DNA from: Anaerolineaceae bacterium
GTDB taxonomy: Bacteria > Chloroflexota > Anaerolineae > Promineifilales > Promineifilaceae
DNA length: 64,000 bases
Assembly: GCA_002699125.1 (NCBI GenBank)
Contig: PABI01000128.1
Coordinates: forward strand, 26,319-90,318
Direction of reading: 5' to 3'
The notes under the pieces were generated by a model, which did not search any database, was not told the origin of the DNA, and was given only the letters and a program-made list of their open reading frames with translations. How positions within the stretch are numbered: position 1 is the stretch's first letter; each line of letters opens with the position of its first letter. This document shows, piece by piece, positions 16,901-24,903 of this stretch. Made by a program: the position numbers and the translations under genes.

Positions 16901-19316
16901 CCTGACACAAGGCGAGCAAACTTTTTTATCCGCCAGCAGCGCCGCCCGCCAACAGTGGCAGGAAGAAGAAGAAACCCGCCAGCAGCGCGAGCTGGAAACG
17001 TTGCAGCAGCTCGCCCAAACAGAGAAAAAACGGGCGCAAGAACAAACGCGAGCGGCTCAAAGGCTGCGCCAACGCGCCTACTTTTTGGTTGGTGCATTGG
17101 CTGTGGCGCTCGTTTTAGCCGTGTTTGCTTTTGTAAATAGCAACCGGGCAACGCAAAATGCAGCATTGGCGGCCACTGCCGAAGCGGAAGCTATTGCCCA
17201 ACGAAATGCCGCCCAAACACAAACCAATTTGGCCACCTCCCGCGAACTCTCTCTGGCGGCCCTCAACAATCTGGAAGCCGATCCCCAATTAAGCATCCTG
17301 TTGGCCTTGCAAGCCCTGGAAACCAGTCACACCAAAGAAGCAGAAGAAGCCCTTCATTGGGCTGTCCAAGCCACACGGGTCATGAGAATCTTGGCCGATC
17401 ATACTGATTTGGTTGAGGGTGTGGCCTACAGTGCCGATGGGACCAAACTGGCAACCGTCAGCTTAGATGGCACCGTTAAAGTTTGGGAGGCGGCCACGGG
17501 CGAATTGCGGCGCACCTTGCCCTATGATGGGGTTGAGTACGTGGGCAATACCCTCAGGTTTGATGAGGCTGGCGAGCGACTTTCCCTGCTGGTGATTGGG
17601 GACAACTTGGCTACGTCAAATCTCCATATTTGGGATGTTGCCTCAGGCACGTTGCTGAGCCAAACGGAACTGCCCGTTCCGGCTGAGTTTTTTCGCTTTG
17701 ATCTCAGCCCAGACTGGCAGCTTTTGGCTGTTGGCCGTGAGAATGGTATCCCTGAATTGTGGGACATGGCTACGGGCGAACAGTTGCTGACTTTGTCTGG
17801 GCATGATGGGGCGATTAGCAGTGCTGTCTTCAGTGCCGATGGCTCCCGTTTGGTCACGACCAGTTTTGACGGTCAGGCGCAGGTTTGGAATATGGCAACG
17901 GTCTTGGAAAGTGAAGAACCTCAGCCTGAACTTGCCCTCTCCATTGCCAATGACGAAGGGCTAACACGCGCCTTTTTTAGCAATGATGGCACTCGCCTGG
18001 CTCTGGTTTTCTTCGCAACCGTGGAAATTTGGGATTTGGTTGATACCAACCAGCCCCAACTGCCGCTGACGGGGCATAACAATGCGGTTCACTATGCTGC
18101 CTTCGCCCCCGATGATGCGCGGTTGGCTACTGCATCGGCTGACAGCACGGTCAAGGTGTGGGATTTGGCGAGTGGAGAGGAGTTATTTGCCTTGTCCGGC
18201 CATGAGGCGACGGTTTTTAGATTGGCTTTTAGTCCAGACGGCCGTTTCCTCACCACCGCCAGCCATGACGGCACTGCCCGCATCTGGAACGTCGCCCGCG
18301 ACGCGGGTGGCGAAGCACAGACCTTTTTTCATGCCGGTGACATCCCTATGGTCAGTTTAGAACTAAGCCCTGATGATCAAAAATATGCCTTCGGCACCAT
18401 CAATGGCACAACCGTCGTTGGCAATGCGGCTACGGGCGAACAATTGTTAACGCTGCAAAATGAATTCGATGGGCCAGTTCACGGGGTCTCTTTCCACCCC
18501 AACGGCTCACGTCTGGCAACGGCCAGCCAGGATGGCCGCGCGCGCATCTGGGACACAGCAACGGGCGAATTGCGGTTGCAATTCACTGCACATGTTGGCG
18601 GCAATTCGGGTGGGAATGAGGGGGTGCTGGATGTTGCTTACAGCCCAGATGGCGCACGGTTAGCGACGGCAGGTGCGGACGGATTGGCTAAAGTGTGGGA
18701 TGCAGAGTCGGGCGAGGACCTGCTGGTGTTAGAGGGCCATACAACGGGGCTGTTTCGGGTGGTTTATAGTGGCGACGGCCGTTATCTAGCCACCACCAGC
18801 GATGCAAACAATGCTACAACGAACATTTGGGATGCCAACAGTGGCCAACTTCTTCATTCGCTCGGCCCCAATCCCGGCCGCGCGTGGGGGCTGGCTTTTA
18901 GCCCCGACAGTCAGCTTGTGGCAACGGGAGGCGCAGGCGGTTTTTTGCAGGTGTGGAATGTGGCCACAGGAAAAGAAGCCAGTTCGCTCACAGGGCAATC
19001 GTCCGAATTTGGCTCAGTTCTCTTCACGCCGGACGGGCAGCAATTGATAACGAGTGGTGTCAATGGCGTTACGCTTTGGGATTTGGCAAGCGGAACAGAA
19101 ATATTGAACCTCGCCCCAATTAACAGCAAAGGAGCGGCTTTAACCCAGGATGGGCGACAGCTTTATGTCGTTGCTGCCCAATCACCGGTTGTTCGTGTCT
19201 ACGCCATCGAATTGATAGATGCGATGGCCGTGGCCGAATCATTGCTGACGCGCTGGTGGACCGTTGAAGAATGTCGCCAATATCTCCATGCGGATATCTG
19301 TCCGGTGCGGGAGTAG
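13950..19316 (+). CDS. Giant signalling protein: BTAD/SARP regulator + Ser/Thr kinase + nSTAND ATPase + TM + WD40
   Basis: 1788 residues. Residues 1-90 form an OmpR-type winged helix (ISLLGKFQALLDD), then a BTAD helical domain to about 255. A Ser/Thr kinase covers about 281-535, with glycine loop IGSGAYGVIYRA, Lys in VAVKVIRP (about 309), HRDIKPANIL (about 400), TDFGIAKD and GTPDYVSPEQ, all intact. An nSTAND ATPase begins at NPYKGLRAFQESD (about 563), with Walker A GPSGAGKSS (about 603-611) and Walker B LLLVIDQFEE (about 687-696). A coiled coil and one membrane helix (AYFLVGALAVALVLAVFAF, about 1046) precede 12 or so WD40 repeats (for example VKVWEAATG, ARIWNVARD). It probably couples a ligand-sensing external or cytosolic propeller to kinase and DNA-binding outputs. 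How a membrane-tethered protein reaches DNA is unclear. Confidence 0.9.
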   Translation: MARLTISLLGKFQALLDDEPLASFRTNKVQALLIYLAVEQRPQRREWLIELLWPGMPERSARHNLRQVLYNLRQVLPELSAAEGTEGETAVSTLLTNRQTIQLNPQAALTVDVHEFETQLHSVQDHAHVDLLVCQRCRQTLAAAVSLYQSDFLADFYLSDSNEFEEWAEVTRQAYRRKALDALEALTAIHIRQSDYREAQEFAQRQLEVDNLRESAYRQLMEIYALSGRREEALALYESCRRLLGEELGMAPTTRTSEMYRQIVAGDLRFDAPANRGVRGLELKEEIGSGAYGVIYRAVQPTIGREVAVKVIRPRYANDPEFIRRFESEAQTVARLEHPYIVPLYDYWRDPEGAYLVMRLLRGGSLLSSLENGPLQPDTAVTLLNQLASALTSAHQLGIVHRDIKPANILFDEANNAYLTDFGIAKDLASDLQLTGAGEIAGTPDYVSPEQLTGQQVTPQADQYSLGAVLYETLTGEKPFSDAPLAIRIQKHLAEPLPLVCDSRPDLPGQVDAVIQRATAKEPTARFTDMLAMAEAFRQAVHGLAPTTVVDTAVPSTRELTNPYKGLRAFQESDASDFFGREVLIEQMVAGLADSNFLAVVGPSGAGKSSVVKAGLVPALRQGALPGSENWFVAEMVPGSHPLEELALRLLPVAVDPPPSLLDPMQKDERGLLRTLRRILPGDDAHLLLVIDQFEELFTLTDSEARRHRFLNSLLAVLSAPRSPLHVVVTLRADFYDRPLQIKPIADLFKENSTLVLPMSNEEIAWAVQEPARRQGVTLEEGVMTAMVHDVADQPGALPLLQYALTELFEERQGLTMTLSSYRALGGVTGALAQRAEELFNGLSAAEQAVTRQLFLRLVTLEDGREHTRRRVLRSELEAVGESVGEGNTAVPHILDTFGRHRLLTFDRDPLTREATVEVAHEALLGNWQRLRAWLGIHREDIRQQRLLAAAAQEWTEAGQDESFLLRGARLEQFERWAAATAVALTQGEQTFLSASSAARQQWQEEEETRQQRELETLQQLAQTEKKRAQEQTRAAQRLRQRAYFLVGALAVALVLAVFAFVNSNRATQNAALAATAEAEAIAQRNAAQTQTNLATSRELSLAALNNLEADPQLSILLALQALETSHTKEAEEALHWAVQATRVMRILADHTDLVEGVAYSADGTKLATVSLDGTVKVWEAATGELRRTLPYDGVEYVGNTLRFDEAGERLSLLVIGDNLATSNLHIWDVASGTLLSQTELPVPAEFFRFDLSPDWQLLAVGRENGIPELWDMATGEQLLTLSGHDGAISSAVFSADGSRLVTTSFDGQAQVWNMATVLESEEPQPELALSIANDEGLTRAFFSNDGTRLALVFFATVEIWDLVDTNQPQLPLTGHNNAVHYAAFAPDDARLATASADSTVKVWDLASGEELFALSGHEATVFRLAFSPDGRFLTTASHDGTARIWNVARDAGGEAQTFFHAGDIPMVSLELSPDDQKYAFGTINGTTVVGNAATGEQLLTLQNEFDGPVHGVSFHPNGSRLATASQDGRARIWDTATGELRLQFTAHVGGNSGGNEGVLDVAYSPDGARLATAGADGLAKVWDAESGEDLLVLEGHTTGLFRVVYSGDGRYLATTSDANNATTNIWDANSGQLLHSLGPNPGRAWGLAFSPDSQLVATGGAGGFLQVWNVATGKEASSLTGQSSEFGSVLFTPDGQQLITSGVNGVTLWDLASGTEILNLAPINSKGAALTQDGRQLYVVAAQSPVVRVYAIELIDAMAVAESLLTRWWTVEECRQYLHADICPVRE

Positions 19317-19328
19317 GGTAAGTCTCCG

Positions 19329-20111
19329 GTGGAAACCGCAACCGTGCAGAGCGAACTTTGGGGTAAGGCAGCGCGCGATTGGGCAGATATTCAGGAACCG
19401 ATGAACCGGCCCTTATGGGAAGCCATGCTCAACGCGACCCACGTTGGGCCGGGAACGCGCTTGCTTGACGTTGGTTGTGGCGGTGGTGGGGCCAGTTTGT
19501 TGGTCGCAGCAAGGGGCGCGCAGGTCACCGGGCTGGACGCGGCCGAGGGCTTGATTGCCTTTGCTCGTGAACGTGCTCCCAACAGTGAGTTCCGCGTGGG
19601 CGACATGGTAGACTTGCCATTTGCCGACGGTGCGTTTGATCTGGTTTTTGCGGCCAATTCGATCCAGTTTGCCGGAGATTGGCTGGCTGCCCTGCGTGAA
19701 CTTGGCCGGGTTTGTGTGTTGAACGGCCGTATCGCCGTCGGGCTGTTTGGTCCGCCAGAGAAGGTGGCGTTTCGCGCTATCTTCGAGACGATAAGCGCGA
19801 TGCTGCCGGAGCCACTGTCGGGTGGCGGGCCTTTTGCGCTTTCCGGGCCAGGTAAGCTGGAAGGACTGTTTGAACAAGCGGGCCTCAGCGTGCTGGCGAG
19901 CGATGAAATTGATTGCCCGTTTGGCTATCCCGATTTTGCCACCTTTTGGCGCGGCACAACGGCCGCCGGGCCTTTCCAGAGCATCTTGCCAGTTGTGGGT
20001 GAAGCACAGTTGAAGTTAGCTTTGCGTGATGCGGTTGAACCATTTTGTTGTGGGGACGGCCGTATTCTGATTCGGCCCAATCGTTTCAAATATGTCGTGG
20101 CAGCCGGGTAA
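19329..20111 (+). CDS. Class I SAM-dependent methyltransferase (UbiE/COQ5-like)
   Basis: 260 residues. Motif I is LLDVGCGGGGASLLVAARG (about 45-63), followed by GLDAAEGLIAFA (acidic strand-2 end), FRVGDMVDLPFADGAFDLV (motif II region) and a C-terminal substrate-binding part. It is typical of small-molecule methyltransferases acting on quinone-like or polyketide-like acceptors; the substrate is unknown. The GTG start at 19329 lies 12 bases after the giant regulator's stop and follows TAAGTCTCCGG, so readthrough transcription from that gene is likely. Confidence 0.8.
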   Translation: METATVQSELWGKAARDWADIQEPMNRPLWEAMLNATHVGPGTRLLDVGCGGGGASLLVAARGAQVTGLDAAEGLIAFARERAPNSEFRVGDMVDLPFADGAFDLVFAANSIQFAGDWLAALRELGRVCVLNGRIAVGLFGPPEKVAFRAIFETISAMLPEPLSGGGPFALSGPGKLEGLFEQAGLSVLASDEIDCPFGYPDFATFWRGTTAAGPFQSILPVVGEAQLKLALRDAVEPFCCGDGRILIRPNRFKYVVAAG

Positions 20112-20204
20112 TCTGTTAAAATACATCAGCATGAAAATGATTTGCATGGCCCTTGCTAGACGAAGCATTTTACGGAGATAATTATCAAAACGGAGGCGGA
20201 AAAT

Positions 20205-20534
20205 ATGAAATTTGGCCTTCTTCCTGGTGTGGTGCGAAAAATTACGGCCGTTCTCACCCATTACCCCCAAGTTGAAAAAGCCACCCTCTACGGCTCGCGC
20301 GCTAAAGGCAATTACAAAAACGGCTCCGATATTGACCTGACGCTGCACGGCGGTGAGAACTTAACCTTGAGCGTTGTCTACCGCATCCTCGACGATCTCG
20401 ACGACCTGCTGCTGCCCTACACCATTGACCTCTCCATCTTCCACGACATTGCTGATCCCGATGTGATTGATCATATTCAGCGTGTTGGTGTCCCCTTTTA
20501 CGAACGAGATACGGCCGTTGCTAAACAGCTCTAG
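20205..20534 (+). CDS. MNT-type nucleotidyltransferase domain protein (antitoxin-like)
   Basis: 109 residues with the minimal nucleotidyltransferase motif LYGSRAKGNYKNGSDIDLTL (about 29-48), i.e. GS-x10-DxD, and a later acidic strand (YTIDLSIF). Proteins of this size normally pair with an adjacent HEPN toxin and act as AMP-transferring antitoxins. No HEPN-like gene is visible on either side: upstream is a methyltransferase, downstream a 369-base gap, so this is an orphan or a remnant of a pair. ATG at 20205 follows ACGGAGGCGG. Confidence 0.8.
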   Translation: MKFGLLPGVVRKITAVLTHYPQVEKATLYGSRAKGNYKNGSDIDLTLHGGENLTLSVVYRILDDLDDLLLPYTIDLSIFHDIADPDVIDHIQRVGVPFYERDTAVAKQL

Positions 20535-20903
20535 TTGCACGTGGTTTGGGATGGGGTGGGGAACGGCCGTCCTCCAACAAACCCTCTCGCCGCCAAATGA
20601 TTAACTCCGACAAAGCTTGAGAAACAAACCGGATTTGTTTATACTGCCTGCATTCGGTTTTTAGCGCCGATATGGAGGAATATGCTGCCAGTAATTCAGC
20701 CTATCATACCCATTTTCATGATATGCCGAAATTCATTCGTGTATTTATCTGATTGGAGGACGATATGCCGAAAAACGTTCCGCATATCCCGAAATTTGGG
20801 GTATTATGCCGAATGGTGTTCGGCATAATTAATAGCTAGGCCGTCTCAGTTTCCATTTTCCCGTCAAGAAATCGTATTTTGGGTAATTTCTAGGAGTTAA
20901 CAA
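20535..20903. other. Intergenic region with TATGCCGAA repeats and palindrome, left edge of AT-rich island
   Basis: No gene is visible in this 369-base stretch. It holds the last ACGGCCGT before the island (20563), then TATGCCGAA at 20722-20730 and 20764-20772, a divergent copy near 20780-20795, and a perfect inverted repeat TTATGCCGAA-N5-TTCGGCATAA at 20804-20828. The repeated half-sites suggest an operator or an iteron-like recombination site. Base composition drops from about 20590 on. Confidence 0.5.
20804..20828. promoter_or_regulatory. TTATGCCGAA inverted repeat
   Basis: Ten-base arms with a 5-base spacer (TGGTG), 75 bases upstream of the first island gene. Matching half-sites lie 30-80 bases upstream in the same orientation. 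A dimeric repressor site is the simplest reading; it could also mark an island boundary. Confidence 0.45.
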
Positions 20904-22703
20904 GTGGATGAATTACAAATAGAAAACAGACTTGAGCAACTAGACCGAAAATTAAATATTATGAGAAAAGTAGGTCAATTAGAACAGGCGATTGAGCAAG
21001 TGAACCAAACTTCAACAAGCTCATCAAAACGGGAAACTCAATCTCCGTCACGAATAAATCGCTGGATGTTATTCATCGTCATAACATTACTGATCGTATT
21101 TGTTCTATCTATGATGTTTTTCTACAGAACCTTTGAAAGGCGATTAGGCGATTTGGAAAGTGATGTTCAAGTAGTAAATACTTCATTGAACCAGCCAGAA
21201 GAATTAACCCCCATAGATGAAATATCCAGAAGTCTTGATGCTCGCTTAACTTCATTAGAAACACTTCAGGAGGCAATTGTAAGTACTTCAAAAGGTGCTT
21301 TAGAACAAATGACTTTTATATTCACAATTGTTGCCGCCTTTTTCGGATTATTTTCACTGTATTTTGCATACCGTCAAATAACAACTGAAAATAATCGTGA
21401 AGTACATGATGCTGAAATGCGAAGTTTAGTGGCTTCATTCCATAACAACATTAATACAATCAGTTCTCTCATAAACACTTTGGAGCAAAGCTACGATTAT
21501 CGTGAAAAAGTTGAAAACCAGCTATCTGAAATGCAAAGACGTGCAGCATCACTTGAAAAATCGAGAGATGAAAGCGATATTACATTTACTAATCGCATAG
21601 CCGAGTTAAATGCTGATGCTGTAAGGTTATTCAAAACCGAAATTGATAGAGCAGCCCTTAGCCGTGAGGAAAATAGGAGAAAATTGGATCGTTTTGCCAA
21701 TAGAATGAATAGCGCAGGAACTATCCGGGAGGTTGAGAATTTACTCAATCCTTTCTGTTACTATCTCCGTGGATTACATAATATCGCCACCTATCAATAT
21801 GAACTAGCTATTTCTGACTTGGAAGTTGCTCATAAAAAGGGCAGAGTTGATCTAGTTGATCCAAGACTCATAAACTATGCTGAACATGATAGAGAAAACG
21901 TAATGGCTATAGTTGAAGATATGGTGGTATCTTGTAGTCATTTTCAAGGTGTCGGTTTCAAAAATCTTGGAAGGTACGAAGAAAGTCGAAAGAAATTTCA
22001 GGATGCTCTGGAAAGAGATCCTTCACACTATCAATCAAGGACATATTTATTGCAAGTTATGTATTTTGATTCAAACGTTTCACTAGCAACCATTGAATCT
22101 GAATATGATAAAGTTGTTGAAGAATTCGAGCACGCTTTAAATAGTGCTTCAAGCCTTGATGAAAGGAAAAAGATGAGGAAGATTTTCAGCGTACTAAAGG
22201 TAAATCAGGGCAACATGTATTTGAGAAAGCTAATTGCTCTTAGTGCCCGTTCTGATCACAAAGAGTTTGAAAATAGAGAAAAGGCTTTACGATACTATCA
22301 AGAGGCATATGATTACATAAAACCATATTCGGATGTATCAAATTATGTTGCAGCATTTTCAGTTGCCCAAGCTATAGAGGATGTGGGTTCATCCGTTTGG
22401 GATGAAAGATCTCCAACCTACTTTTATCAAGAATCCTTGCGATCTTTAAAGAAAAGGGTTGCAGAAGATCATGACCCCCTTTACTCTGTTCTCCTTTACT
22501 ATATGATTGCCATTTGTGAGAATAAGATTGACGGGGAGCAGAGTAGTGCTGGTGTGTTTCTGTCTCAGGCTCGCCATAGCCTAAAAGAAGTACCAAGTAA
22601 CGCGACCTGCTTCTCGCCCATAAGCAAAGTTCGTCTATCACGTAACCATTTATTGGAAGAAATGGATAGGTTCGAAGAAGCCTTTCTGGGAGGTATACGA
22701 TAA
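20904..22703 (+). CDS. Two-TM membrane protein with coiled coil and TPR-like region, unknown function
   Basis: 599 residues. A short N-terminal coiled coil (about 1-35) is followed by TM1 (WMLFIVITLLIVFVLSMMFF, about 53-72), an extracytoplasmic loop with heptad character, and TM2 (MTFIFTIVAAFFGLFSLYFA, about 134-153). A long coiled coil (about 170-270) leads to TPR-like helical repeats to the C-terminus (for example GVGFKNLGRYEESRKKFQDA and KALRYYQEAYDYIKP). The gene is AT-rich with rare-type codons and has no ACGGCCGT, unlike its neighbours. GTG at 20904 follows TAGGAG. One base separates its stop from the SPFH-like gene. I do not recognise the family. Confidence 0.75.
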   Translation: MDELQIENRLEQLDRKLNIMRKVGQLEQAIEQVNQTSTSSSKRETQSPSRINRWMLFIVITLLIVFVLSMMFFYRTFERRLGDLESDVQVVNTSLNQPEELTPIDEISRSLDARLTSLETLQEAIVSTSKGALEQMTFIFTIVAAFFGLFSLYFAYRQITTENNREVHDAEMRSLVASFHNNINTISSLINTLEQSYDYREKVENQLSEMQRRAASLEKSRDESDITFTNRIAELNADAVRLFKTEIDRAALSREENRRKLDRFANRMNSAGTIREVENLLNPFCYYLRGLHNIATYQYELAISDLEVAHKKGRVDLVDPRLINYAEHDRENVMAIVEDMVVSCSHFQGVGFKNLGRYEESRKKFQDALERDPSHYQSRTYLLQVMYFDSNVSLATIESEYDKVVEEFEHALNSASSLDERKKMRKIFSVLKVNQGNMYLRKLIALSARSDHKEFENREKALRYYQEAYDYIKPYSDVSNYVAAFSVAQAIEDVGSSVWDERSPTYFYQESLRSLKKRVAEDHDPLYSVLLYYMIAICENKIDGEQSSAGVFLSQARHSLKEVPSNATCFSPISKVRLSRNHLLEEMDRFEEAFLGGIR

Positions 22704-22704
22704 C

Positions 22705-24246
22705 ATGTTCGGATTTCGGAGGGTAACACCTGATAACGGTCATTGCCTATTTTTCCCTTCTCGACCTGAAGGTAAGAGATTAGTAATAGGACAAAGTGTT
22801 TGGGTTAAACCATCTGAGCAGTGGCGACATATCCAGCTTGGGGTTTTTCCTGTTCAATTGTCCCAAGGGCAAGAAGGCGGCTTGTTCACAACTAGAGAAA
22901 ACTTAGAGTGTAAGGTTAAAGCAGAGATTATGGTCTGGATCGGGGGCTATAAGTTGGGGAAGCCTCAGGATGATGACTCTGAGCAAAATGAGGTTCTAAA
23001 TCAAGATCGCAATAAAGAAAGAGAAACAAATTTAGATAAAGCTACCGAGGGTGAAGCACCCAATCGAGATATTGAACGCAAGATTCAATATTCTGACTAC
23101 TACAACCGTGTAGCTAATTACGCCAAAACATCTATTAAGAGAGTGTTGAAAACAAAAACACAAATTGAATTAATTGAAGATAACAATTACCTAGCTCAAA
23201 CAGTTCAAGAAATTGAACAAGATTTGGGAAATAGCCTTGGAAATATTGGCCTCATCTTGCTTGACAGCACGTTTGTTTTGGAACCGCTTGAGCCTGATGA
23301 TCCAAAGCAAGCCTCTAAAGAGATATTGGATGCTTGGCGTAAACGGGAACAAATTGCCGATGAAGCAGCCCTTGAGAAAGAGCGAGATAAAGCTGATTTC
23401 ATACAAAGAGAAGATGAGTTAAAGCAACGAGCGAACGACCACAGGCTAGAATTAAAGGCAAAAGCAGAGGCGAAAGAACGCGAGCTTGACATTGAAACAC
23501 AACGAGCTTTGCAGGCAAAAAAAGTTGAGATTGACACAATTAAGCGAGAGAATGATCGGATTGCAAAAGAATATAAACTATATCAGCTTGGCATTGAGCA
23601 AGAGCTTAAGTCTGAGGAATTACGCATCCAAAATGAAAATGAACAGACAGAAGAAGAACAAGTGGATGAACGCGAAATGCGTAAGAGGCTTCGGGAGGCT
23701 GCTCAACTAAGACATGAAGAAGAAATTGAACAGGCGAGAGAAAAACAAACAGACGAACGTGAAAAGCGCAGGAGACTTAGAGAAGCTGCTCAACTAGAAC
23801 ATGAATTAGAAATTCTCCGGAAGCGCCAAGAAAAGTTAGAGATGGAGCTTGAACAGGGAAGATTGGAATTAGAAGAGAAACATAACCGTAGAAATATAGA
23901 GGAAGAGATAAATGAAATGGAAAGTCGCCTTGAGCGTACCAGAGGCGAAACTAGAGTTGAGCTTATTGAGAGAGAGACGTTAGCAAAGTCTGCACATATG
24001 TTAAAAATGCAAGAATTACTATTAACAAACTTACCCAATATTTTGCAAGAAGCAAATCGCCCAATTGAGAAAATGGGCGAAATTCGTCTCATCAATCTTT
24101 CAGGAGCAAATGAAAATTCTGGTTTAGATAAGACCCTTAGTGGAATTCTAACATCAACATCTATCTTACCAATTCTTAAGGACATGCTACGATTCATAAA
24201 AGACTTCGAGGTTGAACCTGAACAGCTAAATCGAAAATCAGAATAA
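22705..24246 (+). CDS. SPFH/band 7-like protein with long charged coiled coil
   Basis: 513 residues. Residues about 1-200 resemble an SPFH (stomatin/flotillin) domain: a beta-rich N-terminus (FPSRPEGKRLVIGQSVWVKP), VKAEIMVWIGGYKLG, then a helical arm with YYNRVANYAKTSIKRVLKTK and EIEQDLGNSLGNIGLILLDS, matching the usual order. Residues about 215-450 are a highly charged coiled coil (EKERDKADFIQREDELKQR and similar). There is no N-terminal TM, so membrane binding may come from hairpin insertion or from the two-TM partner encoded directly upstream. The assignment is by pattern only. Composition is AT-rich. The pair looks like one transcriptional unit. Confidence 0.65.
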   Translation: MFGFRRVTPDNGHCLFFPSRPEGKRLVIGQSVWVKPSEQWRHIQLGVFPVQLSQGQEGGLFTTRENLECKVKAEIMVWIGGYKLGKPQDDDSEQNEVLNQDRNKERETNLDKATEGEAPNRDIERKIQYSDYYNRVANYAKTSIKRVLKTKTQIELIEDNNYLAQTVQEIEQDLGNSLGNIGLILLDSTFVLEPLEPDDPKQASKEILDAWRKREQIADEAALEKERDKADFIQREDELKQRANDHRLELKAKAEAKERELDIETQRALQAKKVEIDTIKRENDRIAKEYKLYQLGIEQELKSEELRIQNENEQTEEEQVDEREMRKRLREAAQLRHEEEIEQAREKQTDEREKRRRLREAAQLEHELEILRKRQEKLEMELEQGRLELEEKHNRRNIEEEINEMESRLERTRGETRVELIERETLAKSAHMLKMQELLLTNLPNILQEANRPIEKMGEIRLINLSGANENSGLDKTLSGILTSTSILPILKDMLRFIKDFEVEPEQLNRKSE

Positions 24247-24279
24247 TGTGGTTTATTCTTTGCTGTTCCATAATTAACG

Positions 24280-24408
24280 GCATAACAATGCTTTCACCTA
24301 ACCGCAAGCACGCGGCTCGGTTGGACTTTTCGTCCGTTGAGAGTAACGTTGTCGGGATTGTTACGTAGTTGGATTTTGCTCGCAGCAGGTGAAATAAACA
24401 TTAGGCGC
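24280..24408 (+). other. attC-like structured element
   Basis: A 129-base imperfectly symmetrical element. The left end is GCATAAC followed by TTTCACCT; the right end is AGGTGAAA followed by ATTAGGC. The 7-base ends differ from the integron consensus (RYYYAAC, GTTRRRY) at one base each. The interior holds smaller hairpins (GGACTTTTCGTCC, and GTAAC facing GTTAC). Length, location between island genes and folding suit a single-strand-folded attC recombination site, but no integrase is in view, so this is a candidate only. The rest of the 24247-24430 gap holds nothing else I can identify. Confidence 0.4.
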
Positions 24409-24430
24409 ATACATCCGTGGAGAGGCAATC

Positions 24431-24661
24431 ATGGAAATACCTGTTGGAAAGTGCTTGTCCTGTGGAAAAATGATTAATATGTGGCGTTGCGGAGATATGG
24501 CTGGAGGCGGAACGTATCACATTGTATGTTTCGAGTGCAGCGAAAGAGACCCCCGACAAAGTGTACAGTTGACCGCCTTATGGCGCTGGGTTGGCTGGGT
24601 ATTTGTGACTGGTTTTATTATTGGACCGTTCTTTGTTTTTCTCGTTTTCGGTATCCTCTAA
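24431..24661 (+). CDS. Small zinc-ribbon membrane protein, unknown function
   Basis: 76 residues with two CxxC pairs (CLSCG at about 8-12 and CFECS at about 34-38) spaced as in a zinc ribbon, followed by one hydrophobic helix (WVFVTGFIIGPFFVFLVFGIL) at the C-terminus. ATG at 24431 follows TGGAGAGGC. It lies directly after the attC-like element, as a gene cassette would, and before a hairpin. I do not recognise a family, and the gene could be a short chance frame; the paired cysteines and the Shine-Dalgarno argue for a real gene. Confidence 0.5.
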   Translation: MEIPVGKCLSCGKMINMWRCGDMAGGGTYHIVCFECSERDPRQSVQLTALWRWVGWVFVTGFIIGPFFVFLVFGIL

Positions 24662-24670
24662 CGCTAGCTG

Positions 24671-24687
24671 TTGGGCAAACTGCCCAA
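24671..24687 (+). terminator. TTGGGCA/TGCCCAA hairpin after the island gene
   Basis: A 7-bp perfect stem with a 3-base loop lies 10 bases after the stop of the small zinc-ribbon gene. There is no U-tract, so termination is uncertain. The following bases to 24903 hold an inverted GTAATTTA...TAAATTAC pair (about 24833-24888) before the ABC transporter gene and no other gene. Confidence 0.35.
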
Positions 24688-24903
24688 AGAATGTCACATT
24701 CATGTCATATAGTTGGCTCAAATCCCCTTGAATTGCTACCTCTTCATTTGATATAGTCCTCGAACATACTGCACTTGGGCACGCTATTTCCCATGCCCAG
24801 CGCCGCAACGATTACTCATTTACCCATGTGACGTAATTTAGAGGAACGTTTTGCGGAACATTCCCCAACATCTTCCCTAAATTACACAAATCGAGGAGAG
24901 AAA

